DNA of 64,000 bases from Leuctra nigra (Eukaryota > Arthropoda > Insecta > Plecoptera > Leuctridae): the NCBI GenBank assembly GCA_934045905.1, contig OW203763.1, positions 36,097,017 to 36,161,016 of the forward strand, in the 5' to 3' direction. Within the stretch, counting starts at the first letter, position 1, and each line of letters opens with the position of its first letter. The position numbers and the translations under genes were made by a program. Positions 1-10,886 of this stretch are shown in pieces. The notes under the pieces are model-generated. The model was given only the letters and a program-made list of their open reading frames with translations. It had not been told where the DNA came from and ran no database searches.

Positions 1-28
1 TCTGACCGACTGCAACTGGACTGACATC

Positions 29-1326
29 TAGGGATGGCACTTTTACCGGTTCTGGAAAAATCGGTAAATTTACCGGTCAGCGGTAAATTTTGAAAAATGA
101 TGGTAGATACCAAATCATGATTATACCAAATACAAAAATGACCCTACTTTATTATTTGACTCATTTACAAAGATTACCGCAGTCAGAACAATAGGTACTC
201 CATTTTGATAAGGGATGATATAACCGAATATCATTGACTCGACCAATCTAGTGTAGGCTATGCCATGCCTGTGTTATTCTCCCATAAGAGGAATTGTCGA
301 CCACCAATTTGATCAAGTTACAATCTGTGTCTGCTAAACAAGCAAACCTGGGTGCCTATTCTCGAGTTGAAACCGCATGCGGAAATGTTCACATCCGCAT
401 GCAATGGCGTCAAATCATGCGAAATCGTATTCTCGAGTTTGAAACCGCCGCCCAAATGCGAAAATGACATGCGGAAATGTTCGTTCGGTGTAGGGCCCTT
501 GAAATCACTTCCGCATGCAGTTTTTAAGGTTATGTCAAACGAAACAGTCAAACTTTGTCTTTATTATGGACGCATTTATCATAATGCTGGTTTGGAAAAT
601 GTAGAAACAAGAGTAAATATTATAAATACCTTGGAGTATAATATAAATACAATAATTTTAATAAACTTTTCCTTTCCCCCGGTATTTGCTTCATATTTCG
701 ACAACAATGAATATTCTTATTCTAAATTCTAAAGATGAATGACAAAAGATTTCTACCTCACAGCCAGTTTTAATCAGACACGGCCTTCGTGAAATTCTTA
801 AATTCAAATTGAAAATCTTCGTTCCCATTGGTCAATTCGTATAATTCCGAACTTTGCCTAAAGTCGACACGCCTGTGTTCTGTTGTTTGTGCGGTTGCTA
901 AGGAGGATGTAGATGTCAGTTTCGCCACGCGAAAGTAAATCTCGAGAATAGGTAAGTTCGCATCATGACTTTCGTTGACGAACTTGGCGTGCGAACATTT
1001 CCAATTCCGCATGGTTGATGCGAACTTTCGAGAATAGCCACCCTGAAGAGAGATTCCGACATTGGAAGTAATCCTATATGGATGGAGTTATCATTCTGAA
1101 TGATTGAAGACAACCAAAAATCAACGTAAAATATGCCTAACTGCTAATGTTGTCACACTGAAGTTTACTTATAGTTTTTACTTAAAATTTGATATCTCCA
1201 TTCATACATTGGAAAGGATAAAAAAAAAAAAATTTACAATTTTTTTTACCGGTAAATTATTAATTGGTAAATTTACCGGTAAATTTACCTTAATTTACCA
1301 GTAAATTTTACCAGGTGCCATCCCTA
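29..1326. mobile_element. Non-autonomous hAT-type element
   Basis: The ends are matching inverted repeats that begin TAGGGATGGCAC and close with GTGCCATCCCTA. The 8-bp direct repeat CTGACATC flanks them at 21-28 and 1327-1334. An 8-bp target duplication with a TAGGG-type terminus is the hAT superfamily signature. Both subterminal regions are rich in GGTAAATTTACC-like motifs (about 45-120 and 1240-1310), as expected for transposase-binding repeats. No transposase frame is visible in the roughly 1.3 kb interior, so it is a deletion derivative or large MITE. It sits only about 30 bp upstream of the splice acceptor of the exon at 1364. Confidence 0.88.
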
Positions 1327-1363
1327 CTGACATCTGAAAGTGACGCCTTGTTGCTTGTTTCAG

Positions 1364-1430
1364 TGGCGTCAATGTCAATTCAGTCTCGAACATCGGAGCG
1401 AGGCCGGGCGCAGCGGAACCAGTAGCCAAG
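1364..1430 (+). CDS. Exon A of an unrecognised host gene (22 codons, internal)
   Basis: A GC-rich 67-bp block lies between a good acceptor (TTGTTTCAG, AG at 1362-1363) and a donor (AAG|GTAAAC). Reading from the second base gives GVNVNSVSNIGARPGAAEPV followed by AK. It ends on a complete codon (phase 0) and so joins exon B in frame. The first base completes a codon begun in an exon outside the window. Another frame is also open here and through exon B, but it hits a stop at the start of exon C, so I prefer this one. Base composition (about 60% GC) contrasts sharply with the AT-rich surroundings. No domain is recognised. Confidence 0.6.
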
Positions 1431-1434
1431 GTAA

Positions 1435-1605
1435 ACACTTTGATATCTCTTCCAAACCATCCGAATCCATTAGACTTAATCACTTCAATATCTCATCCAA
1501 ACCATCCGAATCCATTAGACTTAATCACTTCAATATCTCATCCAAACTTGATCCGAATCCATTAGACTAGGTCAACACTTTGATATTATCCAAACCATTA
1601 GACTA
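1435..1605. repeat. Short tandem repeat, about 45-bp unit
   Basis: The phrase CCGAATCCATTAGACT recurs at about 1461, 1506 and 1553 (periods 45 and 47). A degraded extra copy lies near 1590. It is an intronic minisatellite between exons A and B. It stays open in one frame only because the period is divisible by three. Confidence 0.8.
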
Positions 1606-1684
1606 ATCACTAGTTTCATGCCTTCTGAACCATTTATAAAAGTTGATAATGTGAGTGACGTGTTTGTTTGGTGTTTGTTTGCAG

Positions 1685-1798
1685 CTGGTGCCGCTGAAGG
1701 TGTTGGAGGAAGCGGTGGCGCAGCTGCGGGCGTGCGAGTGCCGCGACGGCAGAAAGATACAAGCCATTATCCAGGCTCTGGAGGCGGCTCCAGTCTCG
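1685..1798 (+). CDS. Exon B of the same gene (38 codons, phase 0-0)
   Basis: A 114-bp GC-rich block is bounded by TTGTTTGCAG and CTCG|GTACGTG. The phase-0 translation starts LVPLKVLEEAVAQLRACECR and continues DGRKIQAIIQALEAAPVS. The segment looks like one or two amphipathic helices with a short Cys pair (CEC). It is the most ordered-looking part of the predicted protein. I do not recognise the family. The phase-0 boundaries match every later exon (C-F), which supports one gene. An overlapping Gly/Ser-rich frame is rejected because it meets TAG three codons into exon C. Confidence 0.7.
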
Positions 1799-2342
1799 GT
1801 ACGTGATCAACCTGATAGCTTGCAAACACCACGGCAAATCAAACCTCGGATGTTTTCTTAAACATCGGAATGTCGGTGTGATTTGAGCCCAATTATTCTA
1901 TGCTTTGCGTAACAATTATTACTTGGTTTCGTTAGTGGTCATTCTAGGAATGCTGCAATGGCAATCGAATACGTAATCAATTGTTTAAATTTAGCAGAGT
2001 AGGTACCTACCTAATGAAAAACTGGGACATACGAGTGGCCGAATATTGAAACTTAATAGCTTCAAATATTCGAATCCGTATTCAAGAAAGATTCTTAGTG
2101 TTCAAATCTATAAATTATTCTGCCACTTCTTCCATTGAGAAAAACATTAGGTATGACAGATTTTTAAAATGAATCAAATGATAGTTCCGGACTTAAAAAC
2201 CATCTACTTTAATTCAGAAGCGTTCAGATAAACTGCAAGGATTTAAATTACTAGAAGGTAGGTAGGTACCTAGTTGTTGATAAGGAATAAATCAAATCAA
2301 GTAATAGGATGTAGACCGTTAAAATCATATTATTCTGTTAAT
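1799..2342. other. AT-rich intron, no recognisable feature
   Basis: This is the start of the long intron between exons B and C. I see only AT-rich unique sequence and short GTAGGTAGGTACC-type runs near 2005 and 2260. Confidence 0.6.
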
Positions 2343-3058
2343 AGGGCTGTGCGGGTAGCATTTTTGGAGGTCGGGTCGGGTTCGAGTCGGGTAGTAAAAA
2401 TACGGCGGGTATCGATCGGGTAATTTCGGGTATTTTTTTATTTAAAAAAAATCATTGTTAACTCTCTAGGGTAGTATTTAGTTTGATTTACCATGAACAA
2501 ATGATGAAGAAGCCTTCCTACTGTTGTTGGTACCGTTGCTTGTACCATTTGTACCTGGTCTTGGACTATTACGTCGCAACAAATCATTGTCAAATACCTC
2601 GCCTTCCTCATCCCTATCCACAACAAACCGATTGGCACCGTCCGTTGCTTGTACCTGGTCTTGGACTATTAGGTACGTTACGTCGCAAAAAATCATTGTC
2701 AACTACCTCGCCCTGCTCATCACTATCCATAAGAAAAATATTCATTGCACTTGGCACTTTTACATAATTTAGAAACTCAACAACAAACTGTAAATTGGAC
2801 GACGCACATATTTTCATCCATCAGTGTTTTCATCTCGTCAATTCCAAAATGGCGGAAGACCGACTTCACGGCGCAGGCGCTTAGCGCAACCGCGGACTAG
2901 TGCAACCTAGCGGGAAAAAGCGCAACTACGTTCTGGAGACTTTTGGCGGCAATTTCAAACTACCCGAAAAAACCCTTTTTTCGAGTTTTATATTTTGTTT
3001 TCGAGTCGGGTTTCAACTACCCGTCCGAACCCAAAATTTCGGGTACCCGCACAGCCCT
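2343..3058. mobile_element. hAT-like TIR element with transposase remnant
   Basis: The termini AGGGCTGTGCGGGTA and TACCCGCACAGCCCT are inverted repeats. The subterminal sequence is rich in GGGTCGGGT-type repeats on both sides. A 70-80 bp segment is directly duplicated inside (2551-2620 and 2651-2729). On the - strand both copies encode related acidic peptides (for example DEEGEVFDNDLLRRN), probably a remnant of transposase coding sequence. I cannot find a clean 8-bp target duplication, so the superfamily call rests on terminus style only. Confidence 0.6.
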
Positions 3059-3220
3059 TGAAATAAATATTTCAATGTGATCTGTATGTGAGTTGTATTG
3101 TGAGTTACATACCTACTCTTTAATATTGCAAAATGCTCGTTATGAACCAATAGGTTCATAGATTATTATTGTTTAACCTAGGATTATAACTCCACTGTCG
3201 TGGGGATAGGCGTCTTCCCA

Positions 3221-3855
3221 GGACCCTTATTCTAAAACTTTACTTTTGTATTCGGCCGAGCCGAATCTGATTCGTCCCTGATCAGATTCGTGTGTTCCCA
3301 ATTCGGCTGAACCGAATATGATTCCATTTCGTATTCTACAACAGCAAACGGATCGGGACGCGCTATTCTCACGAAATAATGCATTTATAGCAGACTCTTG
3401 TTTTACAGACGTATCGGTAACCAATGAGAAGAGAGAATTTTGATCACGGTGTACGGAACATACTTCACACATATTGGTTTGATTGTCATTTGTCATTTTA
3501 TCAACTCTCCGTGTTTGACACATCACGTAACATTCAAAATGAAGCAGGAAATTATTACGAAAGTAGGTAGGTAATAATAGGTATATTTCAAACAGTTATT
3601 GGACGATTATTTTAAGAAATAACAGTTTTATATACATACATTAATAATTATTGGTGTAGTTTAGTACCTCAATAACCTAACTTTTATCCCGATCCGGCGA
3701 GTAAACAGCTGACGAATCTGATCCTGTCAGACACGAATCGAATCCAGGTCGCTATTTTGAATATTGTCTTGCAGAATACCAACATCTCGTATTCGTCCCG
3801 CCCGAATTCGATTCGGGACGAATACGGAAAACTTTTAGTTTTAGAATAAGGGTCC
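3221..3855. mobile_element. Nested TIR element (GGACCCTTATTCTAAAACT ends)
   Basis: The left end GGACCCTTATTCTAAAACT is mirrored by AGTTTTAGAATAAGGGTCC at the right. Subterminal ATTCGGCCGAGCCGAAT-like and GATTCGGGACGAAT-like repeats add partial symmetry. No coding frame and no clear target duplication are visible. It begins 8 bp inside the left TIR of the larger element. Confidence 0.6.
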
Positions 3856-4516
3856 AAAAGAATTGCCGACAAAGCGCTGACCAATCACGAACGAGATATT
3901 TCGACCAATCAGAGTTACGCTGTGTCAGCTGTTGGCCTTGAGAGGTCTTCAGTATAATTCAAGCTACTTTTGGTCTGTTTGGTGCATGGTGGTATATAGG
4001 TTAGGTGAGTGAACCAAAGCTGAGGCAGTGGTACAAGAACGCACGCGGTTCCGCGCGCTGCCGCAGCGCGCGCTGTGATCACCCGGTCTGACGCTTGTAA
4101 TGCAAGCATATGCAAGGACGAGGATTTCGCTGACGGCAAAGTGTTATTTCACGCCACGTTCATTTCTACACTTACGCATATTGTGTGTTCACAAACGATA
4201 ATAATTGTTTACGTATCAGTTAAAGCAATACGCTATTTGTTATACTTATGTAAAAATACAATTAATGTTCTATCACTGTTTTCATTGATTTTTTAGTACT
4301 GTGCACTGAATGGTTGATATTTGAAATTGCACACGATAAACTATTTCAAACTGAAATGTTACTATTACTAATTAAGTAATTAACACATAGATAGGCAATT
4401 AAAATTATGTTTTACGATGTCGTTAATTTTGATAACTTTTTCTTGGTTTGATTTCACTTCAGAGACATTGTTGTTTGTTTGCAATGTTGTCGCATTCTTT
4501 AGTTTAAATGTAGTTA

Positions 4517-5912
4517 TTGAGCGAGCGAAGCGAGCGTCTCCTTTTGGCTCATTTGGCACGGACCTCTGTTTTTTTTTTTGTTTCTGTTTTTTTCTGTTAC
4601 TGACGATATACAGGTCAGAGTTTTTCTTCGATCGAGCTGAAATTTTGCACACGTGTTTGGACATTCTCTGGGCGTTGCAGACCCTAATTTTTTTGAAATC
4701 TACTGATTGGTTAAAATTTAAATAAACATCTCCTAATAGGTTGAAAAGTGAAAATGGTCTTCGACAAATCTGATCAAACTCATATTTTGGCTATACATGT
4801 CTAGAGTTTTTCCTCGATCGAGCTGAAATTTTGCACACATGTAGAGACAAACTTTTCTGTTTGCGGACCTTAAATTTTGTGGAAATTTATTAATTGGCTA
4901 AAATTTAAATAAATATCTCCTGATGGTAGGTTGAAAAATGAAACTGGTCTTCGATAAATCTGATCAAAATCCTATTTTGGCTATACAGGTCAGAGTTTTT
5001 CTTTGATCGAGCTGAAATTTTGCACACATGTAAAACCAACCTTCTCTGTTAGCACACCATAATTTTTTTTGAAATCCATTCATTGGTTAAAATTTAAATA
5101 AATATCTCCTGATAGGCTGAAAATTGAAAACGGTCTTCGATAATTCTGATCAAACTCATATTTTGCATGATCATTAAGACCAATATTGTCTCTTATTTTA
5201 CAAAATTTCATCCCAATCAGTTAAGAACGTATGAACTTATTGACATTTTTAATATCTGTCAGTATGAAGTATCGAAATGAATGTTTTCCAGTGCCAATTG
5301 AATTGATTCTGATTTGCTTTATGAACCAGGTGCTTAGATGCTATTTTAAAGTTTCGATGAAAAGCATATACCTACTTTTAAGTTGATATCATAATCAGTG
5401 CTCGAAGTGGGCCGGTATGGGACGGTATGGTATACCGGTACTTCTTTACACATTTGATTTCATATCGTTACTTTTCAGAAAAAACGGAATGCTTAAAAAA
5501 ATTTACGTAATTTTAGATTCTAATTTACTCGTATTTCATGGTTATCTTTTGACTGCATATTTCAAGCATAACTATGAACTATGAACATTCACTACAAGAT
5601 AAAGTAAAATTCATTATTTAATTTAGTTGTTTCATCAAGGTAAAAGACTAATCTAACTAATGACATGACAATGGTTGTCAGTGTAATTCTGGAATCTGGA
5701 CCCTCATCTAATATCGTACCCCCCCCCCCCCCCTCACGTGGTATTCTTATGTTACCATACCGCCACTATTTCATTCCTACTTCGAGCACAGATCATAATC
5801 AATTCAATATGGATGTATATGTTTTCTGTGCGTTGTGTACGCATTTCCGGTTCGAGAATTTGCACGTACCCGTGCTCGCTCATCAACGCGTTACACTGAG
5901 CGTTTTCCTAGT
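4517..5912 (+). mobile_element. Dispersed repeat family G, copy 1
   Basis: The left end is the palindrome-like TTGAGCGAGCGAAGCGAGCG. The right end carries CGTGCTCGCTCATCAACGCG followed by TTACACTGAGCG. Inside, a roughly 180-bp module (GATCGAGCTGAAATTTTGCAC, then TTAAAATTTAAATAAATATC) is repeated about three times, near 4630, 4810 and 4990. Relatives lie at 13549-14207 (-), 23405-24195, 35305-36286 and 54290-54810. No protein is encoded. This copy is split by the hAT element at 5396-5791. Confidence 0.65.
5396..5791. mobile_element. 396-bp hAT MITE with 8-bp target duplication
   Basis: The termini are CAGTGCTCGAAGT and ACTTCGAGCACAG, flanked by ATCATAAT at 5388-5395 and 5792-5799. Subterminal GGTATGGTATACCGGTAC-like repeats and a C14 tract (about 5720) lie inside. 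The family-G copy at 54290-54810 lacks it at the matching position (about 54688), which gives a paralogous empty site. Confidence 0.88.
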
Positions 5913-8146
5913 GAATAATCAACATCATCTTTGTGAGCATACGAAAAAATTAACTGCCCTTTGTCCAAATACACTGTTCAATGATTCTTCATAACAATCT
6001 GGGCTCATTAAGTTCCCGTGATGGAGGCACTTCTGGCAAGATGGCTATTATCAGTCCACAGATAATACATATTTTTCATTACCTTTAATTTGTAAGATAT
6101 TATCTATAATCTTGACTTTGTGACATCTACAATCATTGTGATCTCAGGGTGAACATAATTTTTCGTCATTTGGTATGCACAAAACAGGGTTGCATCATGG
6201 CATCCTTGAAGGGGGGGGGGGGGGGGGGGAGCCGAACATTTTACAAACCCTACTTTTTCCCTACTATGACACCTTTTGCACTGTCAAACTTGTCATTATA
6301 GACCTCCTTTAGATTGCAGATATGACAGACCCAACATGCTCTATAAGTTAATTTGAAACTAATCTAAGATAGTCAGTTATAAAAAATTTCGCCGCGCGGC
6401 AGTTTTCTGGGTGTCAAGAACCCATTGAGCCCGGCAAGACCACTTATTTTTGCAAAATCTGTTTGCCCCCCCCCCCTCCCCCTCGGGCTAAATTGTTGGA
6501 ATTCATTCAACACTTGCATAAAAGTATGATTTTAATTAATAATAATATCGGACAATGCGTAGACACGTCACGTTCATATTTATTGGCATAAGTCGATATC
6601 GTATTACTATTATCATATTAATATTATCATTAATTACAATAATGTTTTCCACAGACAGTTAATTATGTGACATATTGTCCAGTCTTTCATGTGTTGCTTT
6701 GCTATCTATACTTTCATTGTGATCTTGTGAAATATCATTTATCTATATGTATACCTTTGCCGCGTGAGATACGTAAGTACATAATATCATACTTATATCA
6801 TATTATCATAATAAAACAAATGCATTTTTATGCAGAAAACCCTGAAGAAGCTAGGAATCAGCTGATCAACATGATGTCATTCTTTATTCTAATTGGCTGA
6901 ATGGCTGTAAAGGAAGGCGGGGTCTACGCCGCATGAGTCGAGCCGAGGCCGCCGCGATATGAGGCAAATGTATTTGAAAATTTGTGTAGACGAAACTATT
7001 CAATATTTTTGCATGCCGTTTCTTTTGTTATGGCAGTCAAGAAGTTAGGAATGTTACGAAAAAATGGCAACTGCTTGGTTTGTATATTCTTGCCGGAATT
7101 GAGTGTTATGTTTTCAATTTGGCGGAATTTTAATCAAGTCGAAATAAAAAAATAATTTTGACCATTATATGTTGACATTTTGACCATACATGCAGCGACA
7201 AATATGTTCATGACATTGCCAGCTATATTATGTTTTTTTAAGATTTGTTTTAGCTCGTCTAGTTTTGGACATAGAGCTGATTTTATGAATAAGGGTAGTT
7301 ATCCCCGTTTTTGTTGAATTTAAGGGTGAAGGAGTCAAACCACAACTTGCCAACGGTTCTTTTTGGATTCAGCGCGTCAAAATACATAGGAATATCGACG
7401 TTGGCAACTTTTAACAGACCTTCCCGCCAAGTTGTGATGTTTTACTTCTGTTCCGCGACTATCAGCCCGCCGTGCATCAGACCGGGTGACGCTCACGCGC
7501 CTGGCGGTGGAACTGTGAACAGCGTGCCTTTTGAGACCGCGCGGGCAATGGGAACGAGATAGGGCGTTCTCTCACCTAACCTATATACCACCATGGTTTG
7601 GTGCAACATGTGGGCGTTCGCCTGATTTCAGCCGTGATTTACCATCTTTTTTACAGCTCATAAGTCATAACAGCTCTTATTGTTTAAAAAGATACAACAT
7701 AAAAACATCAATTTTTTCGTTGAACTGTCAGGAAGACGATAGAACATGTTGGACAACTGTCAAATGTCTCGAATCGACGCAAATGTAAAAGAAACTAACT
7801 GACATTTTGCCACTTCGCATTTTTCTTGTAACTACGCACTGGCTACGCCGACACTGTACACTCTCGCACAAAACTAACGAAACAAATACACTCAAATGAA
7901 ATTATGTCAGTTTCTGCTTTGATCTTTCATGAAGATATTACGATAGCACACATTACTTTTCAACGCCAGCCGATGAAGAAAATATGCAATAAAGAATAAG
8001 CTTATTATCGAGCATCACGCAAAGAAAAAGGGCGCCATGTTGATCTCAGGTAGTTCGGAGAAATTACGCTAGGCGCTCTGCTACCAACTGGCGCCATGAT
8101 AAAAATAAAGCTTGCCATTTGAATAACGTGGGTGACGTCACCATGT
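5913..8146. other. Right interior of the 5-kb TIR element, no gene
   Basis: AT-rich sequence with no supportable coding region. A GC-rich patch at 7460-7620 is the inverted partner of 3960-4090 and contains TATATACCACCATGG-like sequence. It is part of the symmetric interior of the element. Confidence 0.5.
6211..6229. repeat. Poly-G tract
   Basis: Nineteen consecutive G lie in a TIR-element interior. Similar G/C homopolymers of 13-24 bp recur at 5720, 6467, 24868, 25247, 25837, 26117, 28382, 32235, 41028, 54045 and 63893. Confidence 0.95.
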
Positions 8147-8187
8147 CGCCTATCCCCACGACAGTGGAGTTATAATCCTAGGTTTAA

Positions 8188-8520
8188 CGGCGCGTCAACG
8201 ACGAGGTTATATTGCGCACATTAATTTTTACTTTATAACTTTGTTGAATTAAGTGGCGGACATGGGGAGGGGGTTGACCTAACGGGCCCGATCCGGGGGA
8301 GTCCAGCACTGGTGGGAAGTCCAGGCCGGAAGGGGGACGGACCGAGGGGTGTAAGGATTCGGGCCGGCGGAACCCGATTTCATGGGGACCACCATCTCGA
8401 GGGGGAAGGCCGGCCCGATGGGGACCGCAAATTAAGGGAGGGCATGGATAGGTCCACCCTGGCTGCTCTTTGTCTGGACCTCACCACTGATCTGTCCGGC
8501 ATGGGTAGCCCTTACACATG
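8188..8520. repeat. GC-rich dispersed repeat, copy 1
   Basis: The segment shares blocks such as CTAACGGGCCCGATCCGGGG and ACCATCTCGAGGG with 40871-41065. An open frame across it (69 codons) is Gly/Arg/Asp-rich and not conserved in the second copy, so I read it as a non-coding repeat. The homology begins exactly at the TTTAA target of the 5-kb TIR element. Confidence 0.6.
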
Positions 8521-8687
8521 AGCATATGCTCGCCGGCGTAGCTGCAATGGGTCATTGACCAGCACAAACCCCACCACCGCGATAAGGTGGCAGCTGTCGG
8601 TGGGGCCAATAGGTTCATTTTCCAGGAAATTATAAAACAAAAACTCTTCCACTGTGTGTTTTTCTTGGTTTCTACAATGATCCACTC

Positions 8688-8799
8688 ATGGCGTTTCCAC
8701 TGGCTGCACTGGTGCTGCACTCCGTTTGTAATTTGCATTGAGTTTTGTATGGTGACGTCATTTCAGTGCAGCCCCAGTGCAGCCAGTTAAAAACGCCAT
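8688..8799. mobile_element. 112-bp palindromic MITE
   Basis: The ends ATGGCGTTTCCACTGGCTGC and CAGCCAGTTAAAAACGCCAT are inverted. GCACTGGTGCTGCACT pairs with AGTGCAGCCCCAGTGC further in. TGACGTCA lies off-centre at about 8753. Confidence 0.7.
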
Positions 8800-9092
8800 A
8801 AGCGTTTCAACTTAGGTACTACATATTTATTTGATTTTATCACATTTAACCATAGAATCTCATCACTAAAAGGCTCTAGTTTAGTAATTAATTAACACAG
8901 AAAAGTAAACAGCCTTTAAGGCTACATTTATTTATTATCTCACTAATTTATTGAAGGTTGTTTACTTGTCTGTGGTAATAATACGAATACCGCTGTTCAT
9001 ACAGCTCGGCTTCACTGCCAAGAAATGTACAAATAAAAATTTCACAATTTACGAGACATGGGGGTTTAACGACCTCACGTTATCTATTACAG

Positions 9093-9248
9093 GTGACTAG
9101 CCAGACCCCTCACCAGACCCCTGCCGTCAACCAGGCCCCTCACCAGGCCCCTGCCGTCAACCAGGCCCGAGTCGCCCAGTCGCCTCGCCCGAAGGCCATC
9201 GCCCCCCAGACCCCCCCACTGAGGATGGAGGCCCCCCCGTTGCCTGGG
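9093..9248 (+). CDS. Exon C of the same gene (52 codons, Pro/Gln-rich)
   Basis: A 156-bp GC-rich block lies between TATCTATTACAG and CCTGGG|GTATGTCC. It is phase 0 at both ends and carries on from exon B. The translation begins VTSQTPHQTPAVNQAPHQAP. It holds an imperfect decapeptide repeat (TPHQTPAVNQ / APHQAPAVNQ) and a Pro-rich tail ending PPLPG. It looks disordered, with no known domain. The frame remains open upstream of the acceptor for at least 30 codons and ends FTRHGGLTTSRYLLQ. A related FTRHG...YLLQ stretch precedes exon D, so the true 5' border or an alternative longer exon is uncertain. Confidence 0.68.
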
Positions 9249-9505
9249 GTATGTCCATGTCAAATAGAACTAACATCTGACATTATAGAACCGCAAGCTC
9301 AAAGTCATACAACTTTGTCTTCAACTCTCACATCCTGTTCCTGGCTTCTCAAACATTTCACTCAAATAGTTTCTTGAAACAAATTAAAATTGAGAGATTT
9401 TTGGTAAAATTTTATGAGAGTAGGTAAGCCATAAAGTTGAAGATGAAGGACTTGATGCTGTTTTTGCTTTTCTATATTCAAAACTGTTTGACATATACAC
9501 ATTTA

Positions 9506-9580
9506 GGCTGCGTTTCACCAAGTTTCTAAACTCGGTTTAGAGGCGGTAAACCTGGTTTAGAATCTTGGTGAAATACAGCC
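9506..9580. mobile_element. 75-bp PIF/Harbinger-like MITE
   Basis: The inverted ends GGCTGCGTTTCACCAAG and CTTGGTGAAATACAGCC are flanked by TTA at 9503-9505 and 9581-9583. A 3-bp TWA target duplication is typical of PIF/Harbinger. Confidence 0.75.
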
Positions 9581-9813
9581 TTATTTGTGTATTTCCTCTA
9601 AAACCACTTCGAACCGCTTCGAACAACAAACTGACGAACTCTGAACTCAATTGAATTTGATCCAGATTACTTCGAGAAGTGAGTGAAGTGAATCGTATTA
9701 AATACAATACGTACGTACAATACAATTAGCATAGAAAACAAGCGCAAAGATTGCACAAAGATTGTTTTGTCTTCGTCTCCAACTAAAATAATTTGAAACT
9801 CGTGGTAATTAAA

Positions 9814-10886
9814 CCCAGTGAACACTAGGACGTACCTGGGACGTCCCCAGGACAGACTACTTACTTAGGTAGGACATCCCCAGTCCGTCCTAAACTCGGC
9901 CTAAAATGATCCCCAGAGTGTCCCCAGAGTGTCCTAATTACACAAGTTTTTCGATCCCAGGTACGTCCTAAATTAGGCCGACCTTCCTAAAAAAGGACGA
10001 CACTGCCTAATTTAGGATATCCATTGTCCTAGTTTAGGACGTCATTTCCTAATTTAGGTCGATACTTTTCCTAAATTAAGATGAAACTGCCTAATTTAAG
10101 ATATACATTGTCCTACTTTAGGACGTCATTTTCTTATTTAGGTAGATGCTTTTCCTAAATTAGGATGAAAATGACAAATTTAATATATAATTTTTCATTA
10201 TTATTATAATAGAATGGTATTTCCTATGGAAGATAATTTTCCCCTATTGGTATGCAATTGCCATATTTAATAGACAGATTCTATTTGCACAGACAGCAAT
10301 TCGCACGATTCGCATTATTCATATTCTTAATTCAGTTATCAATGTTTGCATCCAAAAAATATGGCTCCGACTCCAAGGTGACAACTTAGGTTCCAGTACA
10401 AAATAAAAGAAATACACATTTTTCCTATCATCCAATAGGACATGTCTCTTTTTGTTATAATATCTTATAATACTTGGCAGATTTTGGAAATAATATAACT
10501 TACTTAAAAACAAACGATAAAGAGATTATGCTGAAATTAAAAATCTATATTGTGAAGTCGAAGGGCAGAGTACTCTGTTGACAGTTGTAGAAACTTTTAA
10601 AAATATTTCAATAGCAGCCATTTTTAGGACAATTCTTCCTAAAAAAGGCAATTGCCTAATTTAGGAAGAATTGTCCTAAAATAGGATTTCAGTAGCAGCC
10701 ATTTTTAGGACAATTCTTCCTAAAAAAGGCAATTGCCTAATTTAGGAAGAATGTTCCTAAAAAAGGATCTTCTTCCTTTATTAGGATATCCCAGGGAGGT
10801 ACCCAGGACATCCTAGTAGGATGTCCTACTTTAGGCTAGGATATCCTAAAAATAGTCTGTCCCTGGGACGACCTGTGTTCACTGGG
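9814..10886. mobile_element. TIR element built from TCCTAA/TTAGGA palindromes
   Basis: The ends are CCCAGTGAACAC and GTGTTCACTGGG, extended by GGGACGTCC / CCCTGGGACGACC and AGACTA / TAGTCT. About 350 bp at the left and 270 bp at the right consist almost only of short palindromes such as CCTAATTTAGGAC. Within this an 81-bp unit is directly duplicated (10613 and 10694). The middle (10150-10600) is ordinary AT-rich DNA. No target duplication or coding frame is clear. Confidence 0.65.

Larger units (their letters stand above)
3177..8182. mobile_element. 5-kb TIR element, host to nested insertions
   Basis: Perfect 36-bp terminal inverted repeats lie at 3177-3212 and 8147-8182 (outer sequence CCTAGGATTATAACTCCACT). 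TTTAA flanks them at 3172-3176 and 8183-8187. The sequence right of the insertion (TTTAACGGCGCG...) has a relative at 40866 without the element, which gives a plausible empty site. Inside, a segment at about 3965-4000 recurs inverted at about 7575-7610 (TATATAGGTTAGGTGAG), so the inner structure is also partly palindromic. No transposase frame is seen. The length is inflated by nested elements (3221-3855, 4517-5912, 5396-5791). A TTAA-related target suggests a piggyBac-like or other TTAA-class element, without proof. Confidence 0.75.

Noticed and set aside
1618..1806. Gly/Ser-rich frame over exon B
   Set aside because: Joined to exon C it meets TAG at once. The LVPLKVLEEAV frame continues in phase through all later exons.
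9880..10130. Interstitial insect telomere (TTAGG)n
   Set aside because: TTAGGA and TCCTAA occur as short palindromes with variable spacing, not as a tandem pentamer.
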